Assembly: GCA_002320245.1 (NCBI GenBank)
Contig: DCKD01000028.1
Coordinates: 1 to 64,000 of the forward strand
Reading direction: 5' to 3'
From: Lachnospiraceae bacterium UBA1683
GTDB taxonomy: Bacteria; Bacillota; Clostridia; Lachnospirales; Lachnospiraceae
DNA length: 64,000 bases
The notes under the pieces are model-generated. The model was given only the letters and a program-made list of their open reading frames with translations, did not search any database and was not told the origin of the DNA. Positions 27,436 to 35,480 of this stretch are shown piece by piece (within the stretch, counting starts at the first letter, position 1; the number at the start of each line of letters is the position of its first letter). Made by a program: the position numbers and the translations under genes.

Positions 27436-28599
27436 ATGTATAAATATCATTGCCTGAATCCAATTGCACAGATTGGACTTGAAATATTTGATGAAAATTA
27501 TGGAAAGACAGAAACTGCAGAGGGGGCGGATGCGATTCTTGTCCGCAGTGCCGGAATGCATGACATGAAATTTTCAGATTCACTGAAAGCGGTTGCCCGG
27601 GCCGGGGCAGGCGTCAACAACATTCCGCTGGATACATGTGCGGAAAAAGGTATTGTTGTATTTAACACACCGGGAGCAAATGCAAATGGCGTAAAAGAGC
27701 TTGTGATAGCAGGTATGCTGCTTGCAGCCCGTGACATCATCGGAGGAATCAATTGGGTAGAAGAGCATGAGGAAGACGGAGACCTTGCAAAGGAAACGGA
27801 GAAGGCAAAAAAAGCATTTGCCGGGACAGAGCTGGAAGGCAAAAAGCTTGGCGTAATCGGTCTTGGCGCCATTGGTGTGCTCGTTGCGAATACAGCCGTA
27901 CATCTTGGTATGGATGTTTACGGATATGACCCATATGTTTCTGTAGATTCTGCATGGAAACTCTCCAGAAATATTCATCATGCAAAGACGGTGGATGAAC
28001 TGTATAAAGAGTGCGATTATATTACAATCCACGTGCCGGCGCTGGAGAGCACAAAGGGAATGATTGATAGAAATGCGATTAGTCTGATGAAGAAGGATAT
28101 CGTTGTGCTTAACTTTGCCAGAGACATCCTCGTTGAGAGTGAAGCAATGGTTGATGCGCTTGTATCTGGTAAGGTGAAGCGTTATGTGACAGATTTTCCG
28201 ACACCTGAGATTGCCGGTGTGAAAGGAGCAATTGTAATTCCTCATCTTGGTGCATCCACAGAGGAATCCGAGGACAACTGTGCGAAGATGGCGGTAAAGG
28301 AAGTGCGCGATTATCTGGAGAATGGCAACATTACACATTCCGTAAATTATCCGGATTGTAATATGGGAGTAAAAGAGGAAGGAAACCGGATTACAATACT
28401 GCATAAAAATATCCCAAATATGCTGGGGCAGTTTACGGCATTGCTTGCTCAGGAGAATATGAATATCTCTCAGATGACAAATAAGAGTAAGAAAGAATAT
28501 GCATATGTTATGATTGACGTTGAGGCAGAAGTGACGGATGTACTTGAAGAAAAACTGAATGCAATTGAGGGCGTGCTGAAGGTCCGCGTAATCAAATAA
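27436..28599 (+). CDS. serA: D-3-phosphoglycerate dehydrogenase with ACT domain
   Basis: First step of serine synthesis. The 387-residue protein has a substrate-binding domain (RSAGMHDM; ARAGAGVNNIPLDTCAEKGI), a Rossmann domain with KKLGVIGLGAIGVLVANTA (about 138-158), and the catalytic His in VIPHLGASTEESE. A C-terminal ACT domain (about 315-387) follows, which in relatives gives serine feedback control. The frame extends seven codons upstream into serC, but the ATG at 27436 matches the conserved start and has GAGGAG before it. It lacks the additional ASB domain of long SerA forms. Confidence 0.95.
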   Translation: MYKYHCLNPIAQIGLEIFDENYGKTETAEGADAILVRSAGMHDMKFSDSLKAVARAGAGVNNIPLDTCAEKGIVVFNTPGANANGVKELVIAGMLLAARDIIGGINWVEEHEEDGDLAKETEKAKKAFAGTELEGKKLGVIGLGAIGVLVANTAVHLGMDVYGYDPYVSVDSAWKLSRNIHHAKTVDELYKECDYITIHVPALESTKGMIDRNAISLMKKDIVVLNFARDILVESEAMVDALVSGKVKRYVTDFPTPEIAGVKGAIVIPHLGASTEESEDNCAKMAVKEVRDYLENGNITHSVNYPDCNMGVKEEGNRITILHKNIPNMLGQFTALLAQENMNISQMTNKSKKEYAYVMIDVEAEVTDVLEEKLNAIEGVLKVRVIK

Positions 28600-28672
28600 T
28601 GAAAGACCGGGGACCATACGCACAGACAAGATGCGTCAGGACTCCGGCAAACTGAATGAGGGAATATAGAAA

Positions 28673-28730
28673 AAAGGTCCGATGGGGGATTATAACAGAG
28701 GTGTTATAGTCTCTCAATCGGGCCTTTGTT
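28673..28730 (+). terminator. Terminator of the leuB-ilvDB-serCA cluster
   Basis: AAAGGTCCGAT (28673-28683) pairs with ATCGGGCCTTT (28717-28727) with G-T pairs. An inner stem ATTATAAC/GTTATAGT extends it. A short T-rich end follows. Confidence 0.75.
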
Positions 28731-28932
28731 ACAGTCCGGTTTTATAATATGGTTTTATAATATAACAGTTCTGCCGGAAGGCTGAACTGTTACGCATCCT
28801 ACCATTTTGAATCGCCTTTGGCAATGGGTAGAATCCATTCCGGTCAAAACGTGAATCCTCGTACCCAATCAGCGCTATGATTGAGTACGGGCTGAGCCGT
28901 AACTTTATGATTCAATTATACGGAGTAACGTA
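28731..28932. repeat. Structured non-coding stretch between serA and the citrate synthase-like gene
   Basis: A perfect 13-bp tandem repeat (GGTTTTATAATAT at 28738-28750 and 28751-28763) is followed by three hairpins. These are AACAGTTC/GAACTGTT (28764-28791), CTACCATT/AATGGGTAG (28799-28831) and GTACCCAATCA/TGATTGAGTAC (28861-28888). GGCTGAACTGTTAC (28780-28793) recurs as GGCTGAGCCGTAAC (28890-28903). The architecture looks like a dispersed repeat or a structured RNA. It lies upstream of the strong promoter at 28933, so it is probably not the leader of that promoter's transcript. Confidence 0.4.
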
Positions 28933-28961
28933 TTGACAAAATATGTATAAATGTATACAAT
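28933..28961 (+). promoter_or_regulatory. Promoter with GntR-like operator for the citrate synthase-like gene
   Basis: TTGACA (28933-28938), 17-base spacer, TACAAT (28956-28961). The palindrome TGTATACA (28952-28959), inside the larger dyad AATGTATACAATT, overlaps the -10. Such sites suit FCD-type GntR repressors, and a GntR gene lies directly downstream. Confidence 0.65.
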
Positions 28962-29025
28962 TATACACGGATGTAAAACTGCAATCCGATTAACGGCATT
29001 GTTTCTGCTGAGGAGGAATTTGAAC

Positions 29026-30414
29026 ATGGAAAACAGAAAAGTATTTATGAATAAGCAGACCAATCTTCTGGAACTGGAAGAGCATATGTATCCGCTGGTT
29101 GATGTTGAGACGCCGAATGTCTTCCGCAACCTGTTTCATTACGATGAAATCCCGAAGATTGCATTTAACGATAGAATTGTACCACATCATATGCCGGATG
29201 AAATCTGGATTACGGATACAACATTCCGTGACGGACAGCAGTCCAGGGCACCGTATACAACGGAACAGATTGTAAAAATTTACGATTATTTTCATAACCT
29301 TGGCGGCCCACAGGGGAAAATCCGTCAGAGCGAATTTTTCTTATACAGCAAGAAGAACCGCGATGCAGTTTACAGATGTCTGGAGCGCGGATATAAGTTT
29401 CCGGAGGTGACAAGCTGGATTCGTGCAAGTAAGAAGGATTTCCAGCTTGTGAAAGACATCGGGCTGAAGGAGACTGGTATTCTGGTAAGCTGTTCTGATT
29501 ACCACATTTTTTATAAATTGAAAATGACGAGAAAGGAAGCGCTGGAGCATTATCTGTCTGTTGTACGTGAATGTATGGAGACAGGGGTTCGCCCGAGATG
29601 TCATTTGGAAGATATCACACGTTCTGATATTTACGGATTTGTAATTCCATTCTGTCTGGAACTGATGAAGTTAATGGAAGAGTATCAGATTCCGGTAAAA
29701 ATCCGTGCCTGTGATACAATGGGATATGGTGTCAATTTCCCGGGTGCCGTGATTCCGCGTTCTATCCCGGGAATTATATATGGCCTGATGGCACATGCGG
29801 GTGTTCCGAGTGAATTGATTGAATTCCATGGACATAATGATTTTTATAAAGCAGTAAACAATTCTACAACTGCATGGCTGTACGGAGCGAGCGGAGTCAA
29901 CTGTTCCCTGTTCGGCATTGGGGAGAGAACCGGAAATACACCGCTTGAGGCAATGGTATTTGAGTATGCACAGCTTCGCGGAACACTGGATGGAATGGAT
30001 ACACGGGTGATTACAGAACTTGCAGAGTACTACGAGAAAGAGATCGGATACAGAGTACCGTTCAGAACACCATTTGTTGGAAAAAATTTCAATGTGACAA
30101 GGGCAGGGATTCATGCGGACGGAATGCTGAAAAATGAGGAAATCTACAATATTTTTGATACAGATAAATTTCTGAACAAGCCGGCATTGGTATCCGTATC
30201 CAACACATCCGGGGCGGCAGGAATCGCATATTGGATTAACGCTTACTACAAACTGCCGAAGGGACGTCAGGTAGATAAGGGGTCCGCACTTGTTACCACA
30301 TTGAAGACATGGGTAGACAAAGAATATGAGGAAGGACGCGTTACGGTCTTGACAGATGAGGAATTAGTTGACAAAATAGATAGTATATGTGAGGAACTAT
30401 ATATTACATTATAG
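29026..30414 (+). CDS. DRE-TIM acyltransferase: probable Re-type citrate synthase (isopropylmalate/homocitrate synthase-like)
   Basis: A 462-residue member of the Claisen-condensing HMGL-like family. It has WITDTTFRDGQQSRAPY (catalytic Arg and metal Asp), the metal-binding EFHGHNDFYKA, and GIGERTGNTPLEAM. It lacks the C-terminal LeuA-type regulatory domain. Relatives in anaerobes include the Re-citrate synthase of Clostridium kluyveri, often misannotated as isopropylmalate synthase. Here a GntR regulator and NADP-isocitrate dehydrogenase follow immediately, so synthesis of citrate for 2-oxoglutarate is the best inference. AGGAGG (29011-29016) fixes the ATG at 29026. Homocitrate or isopropylmalate synthase activity cannot be excluded; no aconitase gene is adjacent. 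Confidence 0.75.
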   Translation: MENRKVFMNKQTNLLELEEHMYPLVDVETPNVFRNLFHYDEIPKIAFNDRIVPHHMPDEIWITDTTFRDGQQSRAPYTTEQIVKIYDYFHNLGGPQGKIRQSEFFLYSKKNRDAVYRCLERGYKFPEVTSWIRASKKDFQLVKDIGLKETGILVSCSDYHIFYKLKMTRKEALEHYLSVVRECMETGVRPRCHLEDITRSDIYGFVIPFCLELMKLMEEYQIPVKIRACDTMGYGVNFPGAVIPRSIPGIIYGLMAHAGVPSELIEFHGHNDFYKAVNNSTTAWLYGASGVNCSLFGIGERTGNTPLEAMVFEYAQLRGTLDGMDTRVITELAEYYEKEIGYRVPFRTPFVGKNFNVTRAGIHADGMLKNEEIYNIFDTDKFLNKPALVSVSNTSGAAGIAYWINAYYKLPKGRQVDKGSALVTTLKTWVDKEYEEGRVTVLTDEELVDKIDSICEELYITL

Positions 30415-30437
30415 ATTCGGGAGGCAAGCGGATAAGA

Positions 30438-31097
30438 ATGGAAGACTATCAGGATCATTCCTTGAGCAGCCGCGTATTTCAAAAAATACGTGACGATATT
30501 ATAAAAGGAAAATATCAGGAACATGACGAACTGAGGGAGAATACAATCGGAAAGGAGCTTGGCGTAAGCCGGACGCCTGTCCGGGAAGCACTCAGGCAGT
30601 TAGAGCTGGAGGGGCTGGTTAGTATTATCCCGAATAAAGGGGCGTATGTGACTGGTATTTCCGCAAAGGATGTCAAGGACATCTATGCAATCCGTTCCAC
30701 GCTGGAGGGGTTGTGTGCCCGGTGGGCAACGGAGAATATAACGGAAGAACAGTTAGATAAGTTGGATGAGATTGTTTTGCTTTCCGAGTTCCATATGAAA
30801 AAGGAAGGAAAGAGCAACGCAGAGCAGGTGGCGGTCATGGACGGCAGGTTTCATACGGTTTTGTATGAGGCAAGCGGAAGCAGGATTTTAAGCCGGACGC
30901 TGATTGATTTCCATAAATATGTCCAGAGGGCGCGGAAGAGTTCTGTTGTGTCTGAAGAACGTGCAAGAAAATCTATCCGGGAACATAAACAGATTCTGAG
31001 GGCAATCCGCGACAAGGATGCAGAGCTGGCAGAGCAGCTTGCAAATGAACATATCCTGCATGTGATACAGAACCTGAGGAGACAGGGATTTGAATAA
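30438..31097 (+). CDS. GntR-family transcriptional regulator (FCD/FadR type)
   Basis: A 219-residue regulator. Residues about 8-75 form a winged helix with SRVFQKIRDDIIKGKY and ELGVSRTPVREALRQLELEGLV, and residues about 85-205 form the helical FCD ligand-binding domain. The latter has RSTLEGLCARWA, DGRFHTVLYEASG, and SIREHKQILRAI, with Asp and His residues that bind a metal in relatives that sense organic acids. It lies 23 bases after the citrate synthase-like gene and ahead of icd, so it likely controls this pathway, perhaps through the palindrome at 28952-28959. The effector is unknown. Confidence 0.9.
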   Translation: MEDYQDHSLSSRVFQKIRDDIIKGKYQEHDELRENTIGKELGVSRTPVREALRQLELEGLVSIIPNKGAYVTGISAKDVKDIYAIRSTLEGLCARWATENITEEQLDKLDEIVLLSEFHMKKEGKSNAEQVAVMDGRFHTVLYEASGSRILSRTLIDFHKYVQRARKSSVVSEERARKSIREHKQILRAIRDKDAELAEQLANEHILHVIQNLRRQGFE

Positions 31098-31099
31098 GC

Positions 31100-31148
31100 A
31101 AAAGCCCCCGCTGCAAGCATGGCTGTATGGCTCGTTGCTCGCGGGAAT
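31100..31148 (+). repeat. CCCCGCTGC-family repeat (element b)
   Basis: Starts AAAAGCCCCCGCTGCAAGC and ends GTTGCTCGCGGGAAT; 49 bp, beginning 2 bases after the gntR stop codon. Inner segment GCAAGCATGGCTG is shared with elements d and f. It forms an imperfect hairpin. Confidence 0.75.
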
Positions 31149-31205
31149 CAATAACAAAATATAGCGATGTACAGTATAGAAAAAAGAAAACAGGAGGATG
31201 CAAAG

Positions 31206-32402
31206 ATGGCAAAGATTAAAATGGCAACACCTATTGTTGAAATGGACGGAGATGAGATGACAAGAATTCTCTGGAAGATGATTAAAGAGGATCTTCTGGA
31301 GCCTTACATCGAGCTGAACACAGAGTATTACGACCTTGGTCTGGAGCACAGAAATGAGACGGATGATCAGGTAACGATTGACTCTGCACTGGCAACAAAG
31401 AAGTACAAAGTCGCTGTTAAGTGTGCGACAATCACACCAAACGCAGCACGAATGGATGAATATGATTTGAAAGAAATGTGGAAGAGCCCGAATGGAACAA
31501 TCCGTGCGATTCTTGATGGAACTGTTTTCCGCGCTCCGATTGTCGTAAAAGGAATCGAGCCAAACGTAAAGAGCTGGAAGAAACCAATCACAATCGCAAG
31601 ACATGCTTACGGCGATGTATATAAGGGTTCTGAAATGAAAGTTCCGGGGGCGGGAAAGGTAGAGCTTGTTTATACCGCGGCAGACGGTACTCAGACGAAA
31701 GAACTGGTACATGAATTTGACGGACCTGGAATTGTACAGGGAATGCACAATATCAACAAGTCCATTGAAAGCTTTGCAAGAAGCTGTTTTAACTATGCTC
31801 TGGATACGAAACAGGATGTCTGGTTTGCAACAAAGGATACCATTTCAAAAAAATATGACCATACATTTAAGGATATTTTCCAGGCAATCTATGATGCAGA
31901 GTACGATGATAAGTTCAAGGCGGCAGGGATTGAGTATTTCTACACGTTGATTGATGATGCGGTTGCCCGTGTGATGAAGTCAGAAGGCGGATATATCTGG
32001 GCATGTAAGAACTATGACGGAGATGTGATGAGTGATATGGTATCCTCTGCATTTGGTTCTCTTGCGATGATGACATCTGTACTTGTATCTCCGGATGGTT
32101 ATTATGAATATGAGGCTGCACACGGAACAGTACAGCGCCATTATTATAAACATCTGAAAGGGGAGGAGACTTCCACAAACTCTGTTGCGACTATTTTTGC
32201 GTGGACAGGAGCGCTGAGAAAACGCGGGGAGTTGGATGGAAATAAAGAATTAATGGAGTTTGCTGATAAACTTGAAAAGGCGACAATTGACACCATTGAG
32301 GCAGGCGAGATGACAAAAGATCTGGCGTTAATTACAACAATCGAGAATCCGACAGTATTAAACAGCGAAGAATTTATCAAGGCAATTGCCACTCGTCTGT
32401 AA
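31206..32402 (+). CDS. icd: NADP-dependent isocitrate dehydrogenase
   Basis: Oxidative decarboxylation of isocitrate to 2-oxoglutarate. The 398-residue protein is the eukaryote-like homodimeric type: it begins [20 protein letters not shown] and has [38 protein letters not shown]. The C-terminal half carries [12 protein letters not shown] and [19 protein letters not shown]. Bacterial type I enzymes look different. AGGAGG (31192-31197) sets the ATG at 31206; an upstream in-frame start lacks one. With the upstream synthase it forms a short oxidative half-TCA route, presumably for glutamate supply. Confidence 0.96.
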   Translation: MAKIKMATPIVEMDGDEMTRILWKMIKEDLLEPYIELNTEYYDLGLEHRNETDDQVTIDSALATKKYKVAVKCATITPNAARMDEYDLKEMWKSPNGTIRAILDGTVFRAPIVVKGIEPNVKSWKKPITIARHAYGDVYKGSEMKVPGAGKVELVYTAADGTQTKELVHEFDGPGIVQGMHNINKSIESFARSCFNYALDTKQDVWFATKDTISKKYDHTFKDIFQAIYDAEYDDKFKAAGIEYFYTLIDDAVARVMKSEGGYIWACKNYDGDVMSDMVSSAFGSLAMMTSVLVSPDGYYEYEAAHGTVQRHYYKHLKGEETSTNSVATIFAWTGALRKRGELDGNKELMEFADKLEKATIDTIEAGEMTKDLALITTIENPTVLNSEEFIKAIATRL

Positions 32403-32500
32403 ACGGGTTGTCCCGTACAGTAATGGAAGGAATATATCATGGGAAACTGCATTCCCATGATATAAAAGCCCATCCGGACCGCTACATACATAGAGAACGT

Positions 32501-32536
32501 GTCAAAGACCCCGTTGCTTGCAGCGGGGTCTTTGAC
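32501..32536. repeat. CCCCGCTGC-family repeat, palindromic copy (element c), likely bidirectional terminator
   Basis: GTCAAAGACCCCGTTGC (32501-32517) and GCAGCGGGGTCTTTGAC (32520-32536) are inverted copies around TT, 17 bp with one G-T pair. Both arms match the 5' terminus of elements e, f and g. It lies between convergent icd and the ABC-F gene. Confidence 0.8.
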
Positions 32537-32565
32537 TCACATGGCAGGCGTCTCAGGCGGATATG

Positions 32566-34521
32566 TTACTCGGCAAGTGTTCCCCACCGTTCGTATAATT
32601 CCTCAAGTTCTGTTTCGTTTGCTGTTTTTTCGGCTGCAAGCTCCTGACATTTAACAGAGTTGGAATATACATCTTCCTGTATCATCAGCCCGTCGATTTC
32701 TGAATTCCGCTCTTCCAGCACCGCGATACGTTCTTCTGTTTTTGCCAAATCATTTTTTCTTTTTCTTTCTCTTGCCTGTAATTCCTTTTGCTCCTGCCAG
32801 CTTAGCCTGTTCCCGGAGCCGGCGGATGCAGACCCGGAAACCGATGCTTTTGCGGAAGATAAAGCTGTGGCACCGGAGTTGGCTGCAGGAGATTCCGAAG
32901 CATATTTTGCAGTCAGCTCTTCCTTTTTTTCCAGATAGTAATCATAATTCCCAATATAATTTACAAACGTCTGGTTTACAAGTTCAAGAATCCGGCTGGC
33001 GGTCTGGTTGATGAAATACCGGTCGTGGGAGACATAAAGAACGGTTCCGGTGTAGTCATTGAGCGCCTGCTCCAAAATCTCTTTGGAGGTGATGTCCAAG
33101 TGGTTGGTCGGCTCATCGAGAATAAGGAAGTTTGCCTCGGAAAGCATCAGTTTTGCAAGGGATACACGCCCTTTCTCGCCACCGCTCAAATCACGGATTA
33201 GCTTGAATACGTCATCCGCCGTGAATTGGAAGGCGGCCAGTGTATTCCTGATTTCCGTGTTTGTCAGTGTTGGATAATCGTCAGAGATTTCCTCGAAAAT
33301 CGTTTTTCCATCATGTAGCACATGGTGCTCCTGATCATAATATCCAATATGTACTTTAGAGCCAAGTGTAAATGCGCCGGAATCTGCATCTGTAACCTGA
33401 TTTAGTATTTTCAGCAGGGTAGTCTTGCCGGTTCCGTTATCACCGATGATTGCCACGTGTTCTCCACGCTTAATTTCAAAACTGATATCAGAAAATAATA
33501 CCTGTTCATCAAACTGCTTGGATATATGTTCCACGGATAAAACGTCATTTCCGCTGACACAGGAAGGCTCCAGTGAAAAGTGCATTTCCTGGACAGTCTC
33601 AACCGGTTTATCCATGACATCAATTTTTTGCAGCATCTTTTCACGGCTCTCGGCGCGCCGGATGGATTTTTCCCTGTTAAACGAACGTAGTTTTTCAATC
33701 ACTGCCTCCTGATGTTTAATTTCTCTCTGCTGGTTCAGGTATTCCTTCATCCGCGCATCGCGGAGCTGCTTTTTCTTATCGGCATAGTCTTTGTAATTTC
33801 CGCTATACATGCACAGTTCGGCGTTGTCGATTTCCACAACCTTAGTAACCACGCGATTCAGGAAGAACCGGTCGTGGGATACGATAAATACTGCGCCGGG
33901 ATAATTCAGCAGATAGGTTTCCAACCAGGAGATGGAATTCAGATCCAAATGGTTGGTCGGCTCATCGAGGAGCAGGATATCCGGTTTTGTCAGCAAGAGC
34001 TTTCCGAGGGAGACACGGGTTTTCTGCCCTCCGGACAGCGTGTCTGCCTGTTTGGAAAATTCCTCCTCCTGAAACCCGAGCCCCTTCAGTACACCGACAA
34101 TTTCACTTTCATATGCGTATCCGTTTTTGGACTCAAACTCGGACATCAGACGGTTGTAAGTTTCCAGCCGTGCATTCAATTCATCACCGGAAAGTGACCG
34201 TAATTCATGCTCAATCGAACGAATCTGCTGTTCAAGGGCAATAATATCAGCCTTCGCTGTTTTTAATTCCTCGTAAACCGTGTTCCCACTGACCAGATTC
34301 TGCTGCTGTGCAAGATATCCGATGGTTTTTCCTTTTGTCAGGATGATGCTGCCACTGTCAGCGGGTTCTGTGCCCATAATAATTTTTAAAATTGTAGATT
34401 TGCCGGCGCCATTCACACCGACAAACGCTGCTTTTTCCCTGTCTTCAATATGAAAAGAGCCATTTTTTACAATGACACGTTCTCCAAATGATTTGTTTAG
34501 ATTATGACATGCAAGTATCAT
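32566..34521 (-). CDS. ABC-F family ATPase (Uup/YdiF-like)
   Basis: A soluble protein of 651 residues with two ABC ATPase domains and no membrane part. The first Walker A is GVNGAGKST (about 35-43) with LSGGQKTRVSLGKLL and LLLDEPTNHLD. A charged inter-domain linker follows (about 235-300). The second Walker A is GDNGTGKTT (near 360), with LSGGEKGRVSLAKLM and LILDEPTNHLD. A flexible Ala/Ser-rich stretch (about 545-565) leads to a C-terminal coiled coil. ABC-F proteins act on the ribosome as translation or resistance factors; the coiled-coil tail suggests the Uup/YdiF group rather than an antibiotic-resistance type. AAAGGAGG precedes the start. Confidence 0.9.
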   Translation of the reverse strand: MILACHNLNKSFGERVIVKNGSFHIEDREKAAFVGVNGAGKSTILKIIMGTEPADSGSIILTKGKTIGYLAQQQNLVSGNTVYEELKTAKADIIALEQQIRSIEHELRSLSGDELNARLETYNRLMSEFESKNGYAYESEIVGVLKGLGFQEEEFSKQADTLSGGQKTRVSLGKLLLTKPDILLLDEPTNHLDLNSISWLETYLLNYPGAVFIVSHDRFFLNRVVTKVVEIDNAELCMYSGNYKDYADKKKQLRDARMKEYLNQQREIKHQEAVIEKLRSFNREKSIRRAESREKMLQKIDVMDKPVETVQEMHFSLEPSCVSGNDVLSVEHISKQFDEQVLFSDISFEIKRGEHVAIIGDNGTGKTTLLKILNQVTDADSGAFTLGSKVHIGYYDQEHHVLHDGKTIFEEISDDYPTLTNTEIRNTLAAFQFTADDVFKLIRDLSGGEKGRVSLAKLMLSEANFLILDEPTNHLDITSKEILEQALNDYTGTVLYVSHDRYFINQTASRILELVNQTFVNYIGNYDYYLEKKEELTAKYASESPAANSGATALSSAKASVSGSASAGSGNRLSWQEQKELQARERKRKNDLAKTEERIAVLEERNSEIDGLMIQEDVYSNSVKCQELAAEKTANETELEELYERWGTLAE

Positions 34522-34559
34522 AATGGTAAAGCCTCCTTTCGTCAGGACATACGTATTCT

Positions 34560-34587
34560 ATTATAAAATAAATCAGATAAAAAACAA
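34560..34587 (-). promoter_or_regulatory. Promoter of the ABC-F gene
   Basis: On the minus strand, TTGTTT (complement of 34582-34587), 16 bases, TATAAT (complement of 34560-34565), about 40 bases ahead of the start codon. Confidence 0.65.
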
Positions 34588-34635
34588 CAGGAAAATATGA
34601 AATTAGGGAATTCAGGAAAAAACTTTGTCAAAAGT

Positions 34636-34664
34636 TTGACTTTATTCGTGCAATTTTATATAAT
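34636..34664 (+). promoter_or_regulatory. Promoter of rex
   Basis: TTGACT (34636-34641), 17-base spacer, TATAAT (34659-34664), 32 bases before the GTG start. I see no Rex-type operator here, so self-regulation is not evident. Confidence 0.75.
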
Positions 34665-34695
34665 AGGTAAAGATAACGGTTGGAGGTCGAGAATA

Positions 34696-35340
34696 GTGGG
34701 ATCAAGAGGAATATCAAGAGCAGTTATAGGGAGGCTGCCGAGATATTATAGATATCTGGGAGAATTGAATGAGGCTGGAGTAGAAAGAATCTCATCAAAT
34801 GACCTGAGTAAGAGGATGCATGTCACTGCATCGCAGATACGTCAGGACCTGAATAATTTCGGAGGATTTGGACAGCAGGGATATGGTTATAATGTTAAGT
34901 ATCTGCGTACAGAGATTGGCAAGATTCTTGGGCTGGACCAGAGCCATAACATGGTGATTATCGGTGCCGGTAACCTTGGGCAGGCACTTGCGAATTATGC
35001 ATCTTTTGAGAAGAACGGATTTATTTTACAAGGAATTTTTGATGTGAATCCGCAATTGCGCGGAAAAACGATTCGTGATGTTCCGGTGCGGATGATGGAT
35101 GAGCTGGAGTTGTTTTTGCAGGAGAGAGAGATTGAGATTGCGGCACTGACCCTTCCAAAGTCAAAGGCAATTGAAGTTTCAGATATTCTGGTCAGGAACG
35201 GAATTAAGGCAATCTGGAATTTTGCACATACAGATTTGAATCTTCCAAAGGATGTGATTGTGGAGAGTGTACATCTCTCGGACAGCTTGATGAAACTCTC
35301 TTACAATATCATGCGACACAAGGAAGGACACGGAGAGTAG
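34696..35340 (+). CDS. rex: Redox-sensing transcriptional repressor Rex
   Basis: Senses the NADH/NAD+ ratio and represses fermentative genes when NADH is low. The 214-residue protein has an N-terminal winged helix (AVIGRLPRYYRYL; ISSNDLSKRMHVTASQIRQDL; the recognition part is followed by FGGFGQQGYGYNV). A Rossmann domain has VIIGAGNLGQALANY, and the C-terminal swapped helix contains DSLMKLSYNIM. The reading frame extends 33 codons upstream to an ATG, but GTG at 34696 with GGAGG (34682-34686) gives the family length. A candidate Rex operator sits at the adh promoter (48801-48816). Confidence 0.96.
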   Translation: MGSRGISRAVIGRLPRYYRYLGELNEAGVERISSNDLSKRMHVTASQIRQDLNNFGGFGQQGYGYNVKYLRTEIGKILGLDQSHNMVIIGAGNLGQALANYASFEKNGFILQGIFDVNPQLRGKTIRDVPVRMMDELELFLQEREIEIAALTLPKSKAIEVSDILVRNGIKAIWNFAHTDLNLPKDVIVESVHLSDSLMKLSYNIMRHKEGHGE

Positions 35341-35348
35341 AGACGTGT

Positions 35349-35396
35349 AACGTGTAAACGGGGCCGGGCGCCTTTTTACACGTTATTTCTTTTTAC
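35349..35396 (+). terminator. Rho-independent terminator of rex
   Basis: AACGTGTAAA (35349-35358) pairs perfectly with TTTACACGTT (35375-35384), followed by ATTTCTTTTT. Confidence 0.9.
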
Positions 35397-35480
35397 AGGC
35401 AGATTTTCAGTCAGGCTCCGGCACTGTGAAAAGTAAAAATGTAAGATGGCGGATGGAAAGTGAAGGGAAGGTGAAATACA

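Noticed and set aside
27580..28629. 349-codon minus-strand open frame opposite serA
   Set aside because: Cys/His/Ile-rich antisense frame of a well-conserved gene; no family features or ribosome binding site.
28729..28911. 61-codon minus-strand open stretch between serA and the synthase gene
   Set aside because: No upstream start codon with Shine-Dalgarno, and it overlaps a set of hairpins; treated as part of a non-coding repeat-like region.
28600..29025. Known riboswitch class before the citrate synthase-like gene
   Set aside because: None of the conserved cores I know (SAM, lysine, glycine, glutamine, cobalamin) can be found, and the promoter lies after the hairpins.
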